Assembly: GCF_014198245.1 (NCBI RefSeq) | Contig: NZ_JACIHE010000005.1 | Coordinates: 1 to 64,000, forward strand | DNA length: 64,000 bases | Origin: Bradyrhizobium sp. cir1 | GTDB lineage: Bacteria > Pseudomonadota > Alphaproteobacteria > Rhizobiales > Xanthobacteraceae | Reading direction: 5' to 3' | Part shown: positions 44,327 to 53,552 of the stretch, in pieces | How positions within the stretch are numbered: the stretch's first letter is position 1 | Layout: every line of letters starts with the position of its first letter | The notes under the pieces: model-generated | What the model saw: only the letters and a program-made list of their open reading frames with translations | Databases searched by the model: none | What the model was told of the DNA's origin: nothing | Program-made: the position numbers and the translations under genes

Positions 44327-45145
44327 TCAGCTCGCCAGAAAATCCAGGACCACTTCGGAGTATTTCTGCGGCGCCTGCTCGAACATCGGATGCGTCGCGT
44401 TCGGGATGATCGCCGTCTTGGAATAGGGCACATGCGCGGCGAGCGCATGCAGCACTTTCGGCAGCAGGCCCTTGGTCCGCGCGCCCAGGATGAACAGCGT
44501 CGGCATCGAGATCGCCTCCGCATCCGCCTTCGAGAACGGCGGGCGGTTGTCGCGGACCTGGCCGATCAGCGTAGTGGCGTTGTCGCGCAAATTCTGCTTC
44601 ACCATCGCCGGCAATCGCGGCCAGGTGCCGGCGCCTTCCAGCGTGTCGACGAACACGGCAAGGCCGCCGTCAACATCGCCGGCCGCGATCTTCTCGGCTG
44701 AGGCCGTGAAGCGCGCCAGCAGCGGCGAGGGGCCGCCGACATAGTCAGGGTCGAGGCTCGCATCGAGCTCGCCGCCGGGTTCCGCCAGGATCAGCCGGCG
44801 CAGCAGATCCGGCCGGCGCTGCGCGACGCGGAAGCAGATATGCCCGCCGCGGGAATGGCCCATCAGGTCGACCGGGCCGAGGTCGAGCTTTTCGATGAAG
44901 GCGATGACGTCGTCGACATGCTGGGCGATCGAATAGGTGTCGCCAACCCCGTCCCATCTTTCCGGGAAGAAGTGCCGCAAGCTGACGGCGATCACCCGAT
45001 GCCGCTGCGTCAGCGGGCCCAGCACACAGCCCCAGACGCGGAAGTCATTCAGCGATCCATGCACGCAGACCAGCGGCGCGCGGCCTCTGTCCTCGCCCAC
45101 GTCGAGATAGGGCATGTCGTATCCGTTGACGTGGAGGCTTTGCAT
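44327..45145 (-). CDS. Alpha/beta hydrolase, copy 2
   Basis: The 272-residue paralog of copy 1 has GHSRGGHICFRVAQ and the histidine in PNATHPMFEQAP. The start at ATG 45145 aligns with copy 1 (MQSLHVNGYDMPYLDVGE). The first 22 codons of the longer frame are not conserved. The two form a tandem duplication and probably one transcript, with copy 2 first. Confidence 0.9.
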   Translation of the reverse strand: MQSLHVNGYDMPYLDVGEDRGRAPLVCVHGSLNDFRVWGCVLGPLTQRHRVIAVSLRHFFPERWDGVGDTYSIAQHVDDVIAFIEKLDLGPVDLMGHSRGGHICFRVAQRRPDLLRRLILAEPGGELDASLDPDYVGGPSPLLARFTASAEKIAAGDVDGGLAVFVDTLEGAGTWPRLPAMVKQNLRDNATTLIGQVRDNRPPFSKADAEAISMPTLFILGARTKGLLPKVLHALAAHVPYSKTAIIPNATHPMFEQAPQKYSEVVLDFLAS

Positions 45146-45284
45146 TCGGGGGCTCGCGAGAGGACTGGAACTCCTGTGCAAGATTCCCGGAAACCGGGTG
45201 GATCGCAACTATTTCCAAGCCTAGATTTAGGCCGAGATCACATTGGGGGCATGCGACAAGGAACGCTAGCTCAGGAACCAAGCC

Positions 45285-45827
45285 ATGACCGACCAGCATT
45301 TTGCCCTGTTCGACACCAGGATCGGCCTCTGTGCCATCACCTGGGGCCCGCGCGGCATCAACGGCACGCAATTGCCGATGGGCGGCGAGCAGAAGATCCG
45401 CACCCGCATCAGCCAGCGCCATGCCGACGCCACCGAAGCCGAGCCAACCACCGAGGTGCAGCAGGCGATCGACCGCATCGTCAAGCTGCTCGCCGGTGAG
45501 CCCGACGATCTCACCGACATCCCGCTCGATCTCGATGGCGTGCCTGACTTCAACCGCGGCGTCTACGAGATCGCCCGCGCCATTCCGCCCGGCAAGACCA
45601 TCACCTATGGCGACATCGCCAAGCAGCTCGGCGGCGTCCAGCTGTCGCGCGACGTCGGCCAGGCGCTCGGCCGCAATCCGTGCCCGATCGTCGTGCCCTG
45701 CCATCGCGTGCTCGCGGCCGGCAACAAGCCCGGCGGCTTCTCGGCCAATGGCGGCGTGGTGACCAAGCTGAAGATGCTGGAGATCGAAGGCGCGCTGGTG
45801 AACCACACGCCGAGCTTGTTTGATTGA
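45285..45827 (+). CDS. ogt: Methylated-DNA-protein cysteine S-methyltransferase (Ogt-type)
   Basis: The 180-residue protein has the alkylguanine-DNA methyltransferase fold. The C-terminal domain carries ITYGDIAKQLGGVQLSRDVG, then the active site VVPCHRVLAAGNKPGGFSAN, whose cysteine takes the alkyl group from O6-alkylguanine. The N-terminal domain (about 1-80) lacks metal-binding cysteines of the Ada type, so this is an Ogt-like stand-alone repair enzyme. It is a single gene between divergent and convergent neighbours. Confidence 0.92.
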   Translation: MTDQHFALFDTRIGLCAITWGPRGINGTQLPMGGEQKIRTRISQRHADATEAEPTTEVQQAIDRIVKLLAGEPDDLTDIPLDLDGVPDFNRGVYEIARAIPPGKTITYGDIAKQLGGVQLSRDVGQALGRNPCPIVVPCHRVLAAGNKPGGFSANGGVVTKLKMLEIEGALVNHTPSLFD

Positions 45828-45838
45828 GATTGAGGAAG

Positions 45839-45929
45839 CGTAGGGTGGGTTAGCCGAAGGCGTAACCCACCTCTTCTGTTTCCGCGGATAAAGACAGTGG
45901 TGGGTTACGCTTCGCTAACCCACCCTACG
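45839..45929. repeat. R4-type intergenic palindrome
   Basis: CGTAGGGTGGGTTAGCC pairs with GGGTGGGTTAGCGAAGCGTA read from the opposite strand at the right end, and GCGTAACCCACC with GGTGGGTTACGC inside. Copies lie at 56078-56214 and 57486-57618. Confidence 0.8.
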
Positions 45930-45936
45930 AATCCCA

Positions 45937-47481
45937 CTAAACTGTCGCCGCCGTCTTTGGCCAATACCGGTCGCGCAAATGCCGCTTCACCAGCTTGCCG
46001 GTCGGTGTGCGCGGCAGCTCGGCTTCGAAATCGATCGAGCGGGGGCACTTGATGGCGGAGAGGCGCGTCTTGCAGTAGGCGATCAGTTCGGCCTCGAGGG
46101 CCTTGCCGGCGCGCGTCATGTCGTGCGGCTGCACCACGGCCTTCACCTCTTCGCCCATCTCCTCGTTTGGCACGCCGAACACGGCAACGTCGGCGACTTC
46201 GGGGTGAGTGATGAGGACGTCCTCAGTCTCCTGTGGATAAATGTTCACCCCGCCCGAGATGATCATGTAGGACTTGCGGTCGGTGAGGAAGAGAAAGCCG
46301 TCCTTGTCGAGATAGCCGACATCGCCGAGCGTCGACCAGCCCTTGGCGTTGTAGGCCTTCTTCGTCTTCTCGGGGTCGTTGTGATAGGTGAACGCGGGCG
46401 CATCGGCGAAATAGACCGTGCCGATCTCGCCTGTCGGCTGCTCCTCGTCGTTCTCGTCCAGAATCTTGATCTTGCCGACCACGGCGCGACCGACGCTGCC
46501 ACGATGCTCGAGCCATTGTTGCGAGTTGCAGACGGTGACGCCGTTGCCTTCCGAGCCCGCGTAATACTCAATCAGGATCGGCCCCCACCATTCGATCATC
46601 TTCGCTTTCACATCGACCGGGCAGGGCGCGGCGGCGTGGATGGCGCCCTTCAGCGTCGAGACGCTGTATCGGTTGCGCACCTCGTCCGGCAGCTTCAGCA
46701 TGCGCACGAACATGGTCGGCACCAGCTGGGACTGGGTTACCTTGTACTTCTCGACCAGCTTCAAAAACTCTTCGGCGTCAAAATGCTCCATGATGATGGA
46801 GGTGCCGCCGAGCACGATCGCCATCATGTTGAAGCGCAGGGGCGCCGCGTGATAGAGCGGCGCCGGCGAGAGATAGGTGTTCTCGGCGTTCATGCCGCAC
46901 ATGTCGGCGCAGAGCACGCGCAGGAACGCGTTCGGCACGTCGATCCTGTTGCCCTCGAACGCCTTCTTGATGCCCTTGGGCCGGCCGGTCGTGCCGGACG
47001 AGTAAAGCATGTCGTAGCCGGCGACCTCGTCCGCGATCGGCGTGGTCGGCTGTGCGGCCGCTTCCTTGTCATAGGAGCGGAAGCCGGGCAGCGGCTCGTC
47101 CATCATGTAGAAGATCGGCTCGCCGGGGGTGCCCTTGATCAGGGCCTTGATCTGGTCGGCGCATTTCGGCGTGGTGATCACGACCTTGGCGCCGCAATCC
47201 TTGATGATGTAGTCGATCTCGTCCTGCTTCAGGTAGCGGCTGATCGCGGTGTAGTAGAGCCCGCTGCGTTGCGCGGCCCAGCAGAGCTCCATGAAGGCGA
47301 GGCGGTTCTCCATCAGCAGCGCGATGTGATCGCCGGCCTTCAGCCCCAGCGAGCGGAACAGGTTTGCGCCCTGGTTCGAGAGCTCATCGAGCTCGCGATA
47401 GGTGATCGCCTTGCCGGTCCCGGCCATCTGGTAGGCGATCTTGTCGGGCGTGGTGCGGGCGTAGATGGAGGGGTGAGTCAT
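45937..47481 (-). CDS. AMP-forming acyl-CoA synthetase
   Basis: The 514-residue ligase has the phosphate loop LYSSGTTGRPKGIKKAFEGN near residue 160, the ATP motif YYAGSEGNGVT near 300, the hinge SGGVNIYPQETEDVLI and the catalytic lysine in RTPTGKLVKRHLRD. The YYAGSEG form is characteristic of a branch related to steroid or bile-acid CoA ligases (FadD-like), but the substrate is not certain. ATG 47481 is chosen over an extension to 47511. It lies next to a thiolase gene on the same strand, separated by an R1-like repeat. Confidence 0.9.
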   Translation of the reverse strand: MTHPSIYARTTPDKIAYQMAGTGKAITYRELDELSNQGANLFRSLGLKAGDHIALLMENRLAFMELCWAAQRSGLYYTAISRYLKQDEIDYIIKDCGAKVVITTPKCADQIKALIKGTPGEPIFYMMDEPLPGFRSYDKEAAAQPTTPIADEVAGYDMLYSSGTTGRPKGIKKAFEGNRIDVPNAFLRVLCADMCGMNAENTYLSPAPLYHAAPLRFNMMAIVLGGTSIIMEHFDAEEFLKLVEKYKVTQSQLVPTMFVRMLKLPDEVRNRYSVSTLKGAIHAAAPCPVDVKAKMIEWWGPILIEYYAGSEGNGVTVCNSQQWLEHRGSVGRAVVGKIKILDENDEEQPTGEIGTVYFADAPAFTYHNDPEKTKKAYNAKGWSTLGDVGYLDKDGFLFLTDRKSYMIISGGVNIYPQETEDVLITHPEVADVAVFGVPNEEMGEEVKAVVQPHDMTRAGKALEAELIAYCKTRLSAIKCPRSIDFEAELPRTPTGKLVKRHLRDRYWPKTAATV

Positions 47482-47505
47482 GGTCGAGATCCGCAACAAG
47501 AAAGG

Positions 47506-47668
47506 TGTCATCCCGGCCTAGTGCGCAATTGCGCACGGGGGCCGGGATCCATAACCACAGGGCGCGGTTGTTGAAACGAGATGGAGCTCCGGCGCAGCAC
47601 AACCACAGTCTGCTGTGGCTATGGGTCCCGGATCGGCGCGCGCTTGAGGCGCGCTGGTCCGGGACGAC
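47506..47668. repeat. Intergenic palindrome related to R1
   Basis: GTCATCCCGGCCTAGTGCGC at the left is mirrored by GGTCCGGGACGAC at the right; GGGATCCATAACCACAG is mirrored by CTGTGGCTATGGGTCCC. It lies between the thiolase and ligase genes. Confidence 0.65.
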
Positions 47669-47688
47669 GCCATCTGTGCGGAAGAAGC

Positions 47689-48861
47689 CTACAGCCGCTC
47701 CACGATCGTCACGTTCGCCATGCCGCCGCCCTCGCACATGGTCTGCAGGCCATAGCGCTTGCCGCGCTGGTGCAGGGCGTGGATCAGCGTCGTCATCAGC
47801 TTGGTGCCGGAGCCACCGAGGGGATGGCCGAGCGCGATCGCGCCGCCGTTGACGTTGAGGCGCTCGGGATCGGCGCCGGTGGTCTTCAGCCAGGCGGTCG
47901 GCACCGAGGCGAAGGCCTCGTTGACTTCGAACAGGTCGATGTCACCGATCTTCATGCCGGCCTTGTCCAGCGCGCGCTTGGTGGCGTGCAGCGGAGCATC
48001 CAGCATGATGACGGGATCGCCGCCCATCATGGTCATGTGATGGATGCGGGCGAGCGGCTTGACGCCGAGCTGCTTCAGGCCCTTCTCGTTCACCACCATG
48101 ACGCCGGAGGCGCCGTCGCAGATCTGGCTGGCGCTGGCCGCTGTCAGCTTGCCGTTCTCGGCGATCAGCTTGACGCCCCTGATACCTTCGATCGTAGCGT
48201 CGAACCGGATGCCTTCGTCGATGTGGTGGGTGTCCTTGCTGCCGTCGGCGCGGGTGATCTCGAGCGGCACGATCTCCTTCTTGAAGTGACCGGCTTGCGT
48301 CGCCGCGATCGCGCGCTGATGGCTGTTGTAGGAGAATTCGTCGAGCTCATCCTTGGAGAGGCCGTATCGCTCCGCCATCATCTCCGCGCCGGTGAACTGG
48401 CTGAACACGATGTTGGGATATCTCGCCTCGATGCCGGGGCTCTTGTAATTGCCAAAGCCGTTCTTGGCCGGCAGCTGCGAGGACAGGCCCATCGGCACGC
48501 GCGTCATGGATTCCACGCCCGCCGCGATCACCACGTCCATGCTGCCGGACATCACGGCCTGCGCGGCGAAGTGCAGCGCCTGCTGCGAGGAGCCGCACTG
48601 ACGGTCGATCGAGGTGCCCGGCACGCTCTCCGGCAGCTTCGAGGCCATGATCGCGTTGCGCGCGACGTTGTTGGACTGCTCGCCGACCTGCATCACGCAG
48701 CCCATGATCACGTCCTCGACCTGGGCGGGATCGACCTTGGTGCGGTCGACCAGCTCGTCCAGCACTTTGGCGGCGAGGTCGGCCGGATGCCAGCCGGCGA
48801 GGCGGCCCCCCTTGCGCCCGCCGGCGGTACGCGCAGCGGCGACGATGTAAGCCTCGGCCAT
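47689..48861 (-). CDS. Acetyl-CoA acetyltransferase (thiolase)
   Basis: The 390-residue thiolase has the nucleophile in SIDRQCGSSQQALH (about residue 89), the GHPLGGSGTK histidine (about 347) and the CEGGGMAN cysteine (about 377). It differs from the pimB thiolase in its active-site flanks and insertion loops and is therefore not a recent duplicate. It would end the beta-oxidation cycle for the enzymes encoded here. It is divergent from the TetR gene. Confidence 0.92.
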   Translation of the reverse strand: MAEAYIVAAARTAGGRKGGRLAGWHPADLAAKVLDELVDRTKVDPAQVEDVIMGCVMQVGEQSNNVARNAIMASKLPESVPGTSIDRQCGSSQQALHFAAQAVMSGSMDVVIAAGVESMTRVPMGLSSQLPAKNGFGNYKSPGIEARYPNIVFSQFTGAEMMAERYGLSKDELDEFSYNSHQRAIAATQAGHFKKEIVPLEITRADGSKDTHHIDEGIRFDATIEGIRGVKLIAENGKLTAASASQICDGASGVMVVNEKGLKQLGVKPLARIHHMTMMGGDPVIMLDAPLHATKRALDKAGMKIGDIDLFEVNEAFASVPTAWLKTTGADPERLNVNGGAIALGHPLGGSGTKLMTTLIHALHQRGKRYGLQTMCEGGGMANVTIVERL

Positions 48862-48931
48862 GTCGGTTTCTCCCTGGATTCTTCTGAATGGGTTTGGTTG
48901 TCGGGGGCGGATTAAACGGGCGCGAGATCAT

Positions 48932-48951
48932 TTAGTCAATCGATCAATTAA
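48932..48951. promoter_or_regulatory. Imperfect palindrome between thiolase and tetR
   Basis: TTAGTCAATCGATCAATTAA has perfect TTA/TAA ends and a central ATCGAT, with mismatches between. Its size and position, in the divergent intergenic region, fit a TetR operator. Confidence 0.5.
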
Positions 48952-49017
48952 CTCTTGTGATGAGGCGCTGCTTGGGCTTATCTGCGCCCCGCTTCCAGCG
49001 GCCAAACAGGGATCTCC

Positions 49018-49677
49018 GTGGCTACCAGCGTACCGAACAGGCTCACCGGCGGAAAAAATTCCACGGCAGAGAAATTGCTCGTGGCCGCGAGCGAGCTGAT
49101 GATCGAGCGCTCCTCGATCGAGATCTCGCTCTCCGACATCGCCCAGAAGTCCGGCGCCAACGCCGCGCTGGTCAAATATCATTTCGGCAACAAGGACGGC
49201 CTGCTGCTGGCGCTGCTCGCGCGGGACGCTGCGACCGAGATGTCCAATCTCGAATATCTCCTGGCGCAGCCGATCACGTCGACGGCAAAGCTGAAGCTGC
49301 ATATCGCCGGCATCATCCGCGCTTATCACCGGTTCCCCTATATGAACCGGCTGATCCACTATCTCCTGCACGAAACCAGTGCTGGCTCCGCCGATGAGGT
49401 CTCGAAATTCTTCGTCGCACCGCTGCTGGATTTCCATCGCCGCCTGCTTGCGGAAGGCGTCAGCCGTGGCGAATTCCGCGACACCGATCCGGTGCTGTTC
49501 TACACCAGCCTGATCGGCGCCTGCGATCACCTGTTCTTCGGCCGGCACGCGATGTCCCGCGCGACCGGCGTCGGCCCGGTCACCGGCGAAGTCTGCCGGC
49601 AATACATCAAGCACATGGAAACGCTGATCTGCGGCGGCATCCTCACGCAAGTCGGGGAAGCTGCCGCTGCCGGATGA
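49018..49677 (+). CDS. TetR family transcriptional regulator
   Basis: The 219-residue protein starts with GTG. Residues 22-68 form the TetR DNA-binding domain: STAEKLLVAASELMIERSSI, then DIAQKSGANAALVKYHFGNK. The rest is a helical ligand domain. The SGANAALVKYHFGNKDGL form occurs in regulators of fatty-acid and acyl-CoA catabolism. It probably controls the divergent thiolase and the co-directional SDR gene 55 bases downstream; an acyl-CoA effector is an inference. Confidence 0.9.
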   Translation: MATSVPNRLTGGKNSTAEKLLVAASELMIERSSIEISLSDIAQKSGANAALVKYHFGNKDGLLLALLARDAATEMSNLEYLLAQPITSTAKLKLHIAGIIRAYHRFPYMNRLIHYLLHETSAGSADEVSKFFVAPLLDFHRRLLAEGVSRGEFRDTDPVLFYTSLIGACDHLFFGRHAMSRATGVGPVTGEVCRQYIKHMETLICGGILTQVGEAAAAG

Positions 49678-49732
49678 TCCGGCCAACACGTCACAAGTCT
49701 AGAGAAGAAACGTCCAAGGAAAGGTGCAAGCG

Positions 49733-50491
49733 ATGCAGTTGAAAGACGTAGCCGTTCTCATCACCGGCGGTGGTTCTGGCCTTGGTGCCGCGACCGCCCG
49801 CGCCATGGCTGCCAAGGGCGCCAAGATCGGCGTGATCGATCAGAGCAAGGAAAACGCCGAGAAGGTCGCCGCCGAAGTGAAGGGCGTCGCGCTGCATGCG
49901 GACGTCACCAGCGAGGAGCAGATCAAGGCGGCGATCGCGAAAGCAGAAGCCGCGCATGGCGTCGCCCGCGTCCTGATGAATTGCGCCGGCATCGGCGGCT
50001 CGCAACGCATCGTCGGCCGTGACGGCGTCTATCCGCTCGAAAAGTTCGCGCGCATCATCAACGTCAATCTGATCGGCACCTTCAACTGCTTGCGGCTGTT
50101 CGCCGAGCGCCTCGTCACGATCGAGCCGGTCGGCGAAGAGCGCGGCGTCATCATCAACACCGCCTCGGTCGCGGCTTACGAAGGCCAAATCGGCCAGATC
50201 GCCTATTCGGCCTCGAAGGGCGGCGTCGTCGGCCTCACTTTGCCGGCCGCGCGCGACCTCGCCAGCCAGAAGATCCGCGTCAACACCATCGCGCCCGGCC
50301 TGTTCTTCACACCGCTCTTGATGGGTCTGAACGAAGAGGCCCGCAAGAGCCTCGGTGCCCAGGTGCCGCATCCTTCGCGTCTCGGCGATGCCAATGAATA
50401 TGGCATGCTCGCGGTGCACATCGTCGAGAACCCGATGCTGAACGGCGAGACCATCCGTCTCGATGGCGCGATCCGCATGGCTCCAAGGTAG
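49733..50491 (+). CDS. SDR family NAD-dependent 3-hydroxyacyl-CoA dehydrogenase-like protein
   Basis: The 252-residue short-chain dehydrogenase has the cofactor motif TGGGSGLGAATARAMAAKG at residues 12-30, an aspartate (IGVIDQSKE) that favours NAD, the NCAG motif, and the catalytic YSASKGG with the serine about 13 residues before (NTASVAAYEG). It resembles human HSD17B10-type 3-hydroxyacyl-CoA dehydrogenases. ATG 49733 fits the AAGGT seven bases upstream; GTG 49724 is too close to its site. Confidence 0.9.
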   Translation: MQLKDVAVLITGGGSGLGAATARAMAAKGAKIGVIDQSKENAEKVAAEVKGVALHADVTSEEQIKAAIAKAEAAHGVARVLMNCAGIGGSQRIVGRDGVYPLEKFARIINVNLIGTFNCLRLFAERLVTIEPVGEERGVIINTASVAAYEGQIGQIAYSASKGGVVGLTLPAARDLASQKIRVNTIAPGLFFTPLLMGLNEEARKSLGAQVPHPSRLGDANEYGMLAVHIVENPMLNGETIRLDGAIRMAPR

Positions 50492-50504
50492 ACGACGTTC
50501 TTTT

Positions 50505-50640
50505 TACCCTCCCCTGGAGGGTCGGCGCGAAGCGCCGGGGTGGGGTGATCTCTCCACTCGGGCAGTGTTGGTCGGGGAGAGACCGTCACCCCACCCCGCT
50601 CGCGCTGCGCGCGATCGACCCTCCCCCTTCAGGGGAGGGT
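50505..50640. repeat. R3-like intergenic palindrome (ACCCTCCCCTGGAGGGTCG)
   Basis: ACCCTCCCCTGGAGGGTCGG at the left is mirrored by CGACCCTCCCCCTTCAGGGG at the right, and CCGGGGTGGGGTGA by TCACCCCACCCCG within. It lies between two genes of one direction. Confidence 0.75.
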
Positions 50641-50674
50641 GGCAGTCCGGCCCATGACTGATGTGCGAGGCCCC

Positions 50675-51481
50675 ATGTCTCAACCGCTGCTGATCGAGCA
50701 CAACGACGGCGTCGATCGGGTGACACTCAATCGCCCTGAAAGCCTCAACGCACTCGATCCTGCGCTGATCGACGCGCTCAACGTCTACTTCCAGGGCCTG
50801 CAGCGCAACCGCGATACGCGCGTCGTGGTGCTGAAGGGCGCCGGCAGGAATTTTTGCGCGGGGCTCGACCTCAAGGCCGCGATGGCGCGTCGTGCCGGGC
50901 AGCAGGAGCCGCCCGGCGTCACGGAGTCATTGGACTCACAGCGCCGCATCGCCGACATCGTGATGCTGATGCGGCGCTGCCCACAGCCGATCCTTGCGCT
51001 GGTGCAGGGCGCGGCGGCCGGCGGCGGGTTTGCGCTGGCGCTGGCGTCCGACATCCGCATTGCCGCGAAGTCGGCGCGGATGAACTGCGCTTTCATCAAG
51101 CTTGGGCTCGGTGGCTGCGATATCGGCACCAGCTATTTCCTGCCGCGCCTCGTCGGTGTCTCCGTCGCGTCCGAGTTGATCCTCACTGGGCGCTTCATCG
51201 GCGCCGAGCGCGCGCTTGCAGTTGGCCTGGTCTCGGAGGTCGTGGAGGAGGATAAGCTCGACGAAGCGGCCGAGCCCTATGTCGATGCGATGATGACGGC
51301 CTCGCCCGTGGGCCTGCGCCTGTCGAAGGAATGTCTCAACATGAGCGTCGATGCCGGATCGCTGGAAGCTGCGATCGCGATGGAGGACCGCAACCAGGTC
51401 CTGTGCAGCCGCTCCGAGGAATTTTCGGAAGGCATCAGGGCCTTCCTTGAGAAGCGAAAGCCTGTCTATATCAAGCGCTGA
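50675..51481 (+). CDS. Enoyl-CoA hydratase/isomerase family protein
   Basis: The 268-residue crotonase-fold protein has the oxyanion segments GRNFCAGLDLKAAM near residue 62 and QGAAAGGGFALALASDIRIA near residue 108. At the usual catalytic positions it has FIKLGLGGCDIGTSYFLPRL, where a classical hydratase has a glutamate near the second position; GCDIGTSY is typical of a branch with isomerase or uncertain activity. Starts at 50654 or 50639 are possible; 50675 best fits family length. It is co-directional with the ligase downstream. Confidence 0.87.
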   Translation: MSQPLLIEHNDGVDRVTLNRPESLNALDPALIDALNVYFQGLQRNRDTRVVVLKGAGRNFCAGLDLKAAMARRAGQQEPPGVTESLDSQRRIADIVMLMRRCPQPILALVQGAAAGGGFALALASDIRIAAKSARMNCAFIKLGLGGCDIGTSYFLPRLVGVSVASELILTGRFIGAERALAVGLVSEVVEEDKLDEAAEPYVDAMMTASPVGLRLSKECLNMSVDAGSLEAAIAMEDRNQVLCSRSEEFSEGIRAFLEKRKPVYIKR

Positions 51482-51524
51482 ACGACGAAGATCCGCAAAG
51501 GACAGTAATTCCGGGAGACGCAAA

Positions 51525-53396
51525 ATGAGTGGGAGCGCGGCGGCGGTGATGACGAAGCCCGCCTTTCGCAAGGTCGAGTGGCTCGCGCGCGACATCGACG
51601 TCGAGCGCCGTGCCGACGGCACGGTGGTGCTGAAGTCGCGCGTTCCGCTGCAAGCCTACGAGACGCACATCCCGGCATCGCTGGCGAAATGGGCAAGGGA
51701 AGCGCCCGAGCGCATCTGGCTTGCCCAGCGAGGCGGCCCCAATCGCGAATGGCGAAGAGTTTCCTATGGTGAAGCCAAGCGCACGGTCGATGCGCTGACG
51801 CAAGGCTTGCTGAATCTCAAGCTGGAGGGACGTCCGGTCGCGATCCTCTCGGGCAATTCGATCGAGCATGCGCTGATGACGCAGGCCGCGATGCAGGCGC
51901 GCGTCCCGGCTGCGCCAGTGTCGCCGGCCTACTCGCTGATGAGCCACGATCACGTCAAGCTGAAATATCTGTTCGACCTGATCAAGCCGGCCGTGGTGAT
52001 GGTGCAGGACGGCCCGACCTTCGAGAAGGCGCTCAAGGCGCTCGATCTCAGCGGCGTCACCGTGGTTCACGTCGCGCGGCCCTGCGACGGCATCAAGAGC
52101 GTCAGCTTTGCCGAGCTCGCGGCAACGCCGGTGATGACGGACGTCGAGGAGTCGATCGCAAAAATCACGCCGCAGACCGTCGGCAAGCTGCTGTTCACGT
52201 CGGGCTCGACCGGCATGCCCAAGGCTGTCATCAACACGCAGGAGATGATGTGCGCCAATGCGGCGATGATGATGCAGGTGCGGCCGCGCTCGCCCGATGG
52301 CCCTGTTACGACCATGCTGGACTGGATGCCGTGGAACCACACCATGGGCGGCAATGCAGCGTTCCATCCCGTCCTGGTCGACGGTGGCACGCTCTATATC
52401 GATGACGGCCGACCGATGCCGGGCCAATTCGAGGAGACGCTGCGAAATCTGCACGAGATCTCGCCGACCTATTACGCCAACGTTCCCGCCGGCTATGCCG
52501 CGCTTGCGGCCGCGATGGAGAAGGACGACGCGCTCTGCCGCTCCTTCTTCAAGAACCTCTCGATCATGGCCTATGGTGGCGCGCGGCTGCCGGACGATCT
52601 CTACGAGCGCATGCAGGCGCTGGCGGTGAAGACCACGGGCGAGCGTATCGTGTTCTACACCGGCTGGGGCTCGACCGAGACCGCGCCGACCTCGACCGGC
52701 ACCTATTGGGACACCGAGCGCGTCGGCCTGATCGGTCTGCCGTTCCCCGGGGTCGAATTGAAGATGGTGCCGTGCGGCTCGAAATACGAGCTGCGCCTGC
52801 GCGGCGTCAACGTCACGCCCGGCTATTTCGGCCAGCCTGACCTGACCAGGAAGATGTTCGACGAGGAAGGATTTTACTGCATCGGTGATGCCGGCATTTT
52901 CGTTGACGATGCCGATCCGGTGCAAGGCATCATCTTTGCCGGCCGCGTGGTGGAAGACTTCAAGCTCACCACCGGCACCTTCGTCCATGTCGGCTCGCTC
53001 CGCACCGACACGATCGCGGCGGCGACGCCCGTCGTGCATGATGCGCTGGTCGCGGGACAGGATCGCGCCTTCATCGGCCTGCTGGCCTGGCCGAACCTGC
53101 ATGCCTGCCGCCAACTCGTCGGCAATCCCGATTTGAGCTTTGCCGATGCGGTGAAGCACCCTGACGTGCTCGCCTGCTTCAGGCGCGGGCTGGAAGCCCA
53201 CAACCGGGAGTGCGAGGGCGCCAGCAGCCGCATCATTGCGCGTGCCATGCTGATGGTGGACCCGCCCTCGATCGACGGCAACGAGCTCACCGACAAGGGT
53301 TACATCAACCAGCGCGCCGGCCTCGAGCGCCGCGCGGCGGTGGTGGAGCGGCTCTATGCCGAGAGGCCGGATGAAGATGTGATCGTGCTGCGATGA
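51525..53396 (+). CDS. Feruloyl-CoA synthase-type acyl-CoA ligase
   Basis: The 623-residue AMP-forming ligase belongs to the feruloyl-CoA synthase group, longer than common ligases. It has the phosphate loop LLFTSGSTGMPKAVINTQEM near residue 222, the GWGSTETAPT motif near residue 382, and GNELTDKGYINQRA at the C terminus, where the lysine is catalytic. It would activate a phenylpropenoic or aryl-alkanoic acid. No vanillin-forming hydratase-lyase is adjacent; with the three dehydrogenases downstream a beta-oxidative side-chain route is more likely. GGGAGACG precedes ATG 51525. Confidence 0.88.
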   Translation: MSGSAAAVMTKPAFRKVEWLARDIDVERRADGTVVLKSRVPLQAYETHIPASLAKWAREAPERIWLAQRGGPNREWRRVSYGEAKRTVDALTQGLLNLKLEGRPVAILSGNSIEHALMTQAAMQARVPAAPVSPAYSLMSHDHVKLKYLFDLIKPAVVMVQDGPTFEKALKALDLSGVTVVHVARPCDGIKSVSFAELAATPVMTDVEESIAKITPQTVGKLLFTSGSTGMPKAVINTQEMMCANAAMMMQVRPRSPDGPVTTMLDWMPWNHTMGGNAAFHPVLVDGGTLYIDDGRPMPGQFEETLRNLHEISPTYYANVPAGYAALAAAMEKDDALCRSFFKNLSIMAYGGARLPDDLYERMQALAVKTTGERIVFYTGWGSTETAPTSTGTYWDTERVGLIGLPFPGVELKMVPCGSKYELRLRGVNVTPGYFGQPDLTRKMFDEEGFYCIGDAGIFVDDADPVQGIIFAGRVVEDFKLTTGTFVHVGSLRTDTIAAATPVVHDALVAGQDRAFIGLLAWPNLHACRQLVGNPDLSFADAVKHPDVLACFRRGLEAHNRECEGASSRIIARAMLMVDPPSIDGNELTDKGYINQRAGLERRAAVVERLYAERPDEDVIVLR

Positions 53397-53415
53397 GTGC
53401 ACAAATCTCTCACCT

Positions 53416-53519
53416 CGTCATTCCGGGGCGCGCGCAGCGCGAACCCGGAATCCATCGGGCCGCATTAACGCGGTGGAATGGATTCCGGGCTCGCGACTTC
53501 GTCGCGCCCCGGAATGACG
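53416..53519. repeat. R1-type intergenic palindrome
   Basis: CGTCATTCCGGGGCGCGCGC pairs with CGTCGCGCCCCGGAATGACG, and CCCGGAATCCATC with GATTCCGGGC. It lies between the ligase and acyl-CoA dehydrogenase genes. Confidence 0.78.
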
Positions 53520-53552
53520 GTCTCAATGATACTGAATAAGAGGTAGCCCGCC

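Noticed and set aside
51471..53402. A 643-codon open frame on the minus strand
   Set aside because: It is antisense to the feruloyl-CoA synthase-type gene, which has clear ATP and hinge motifs.
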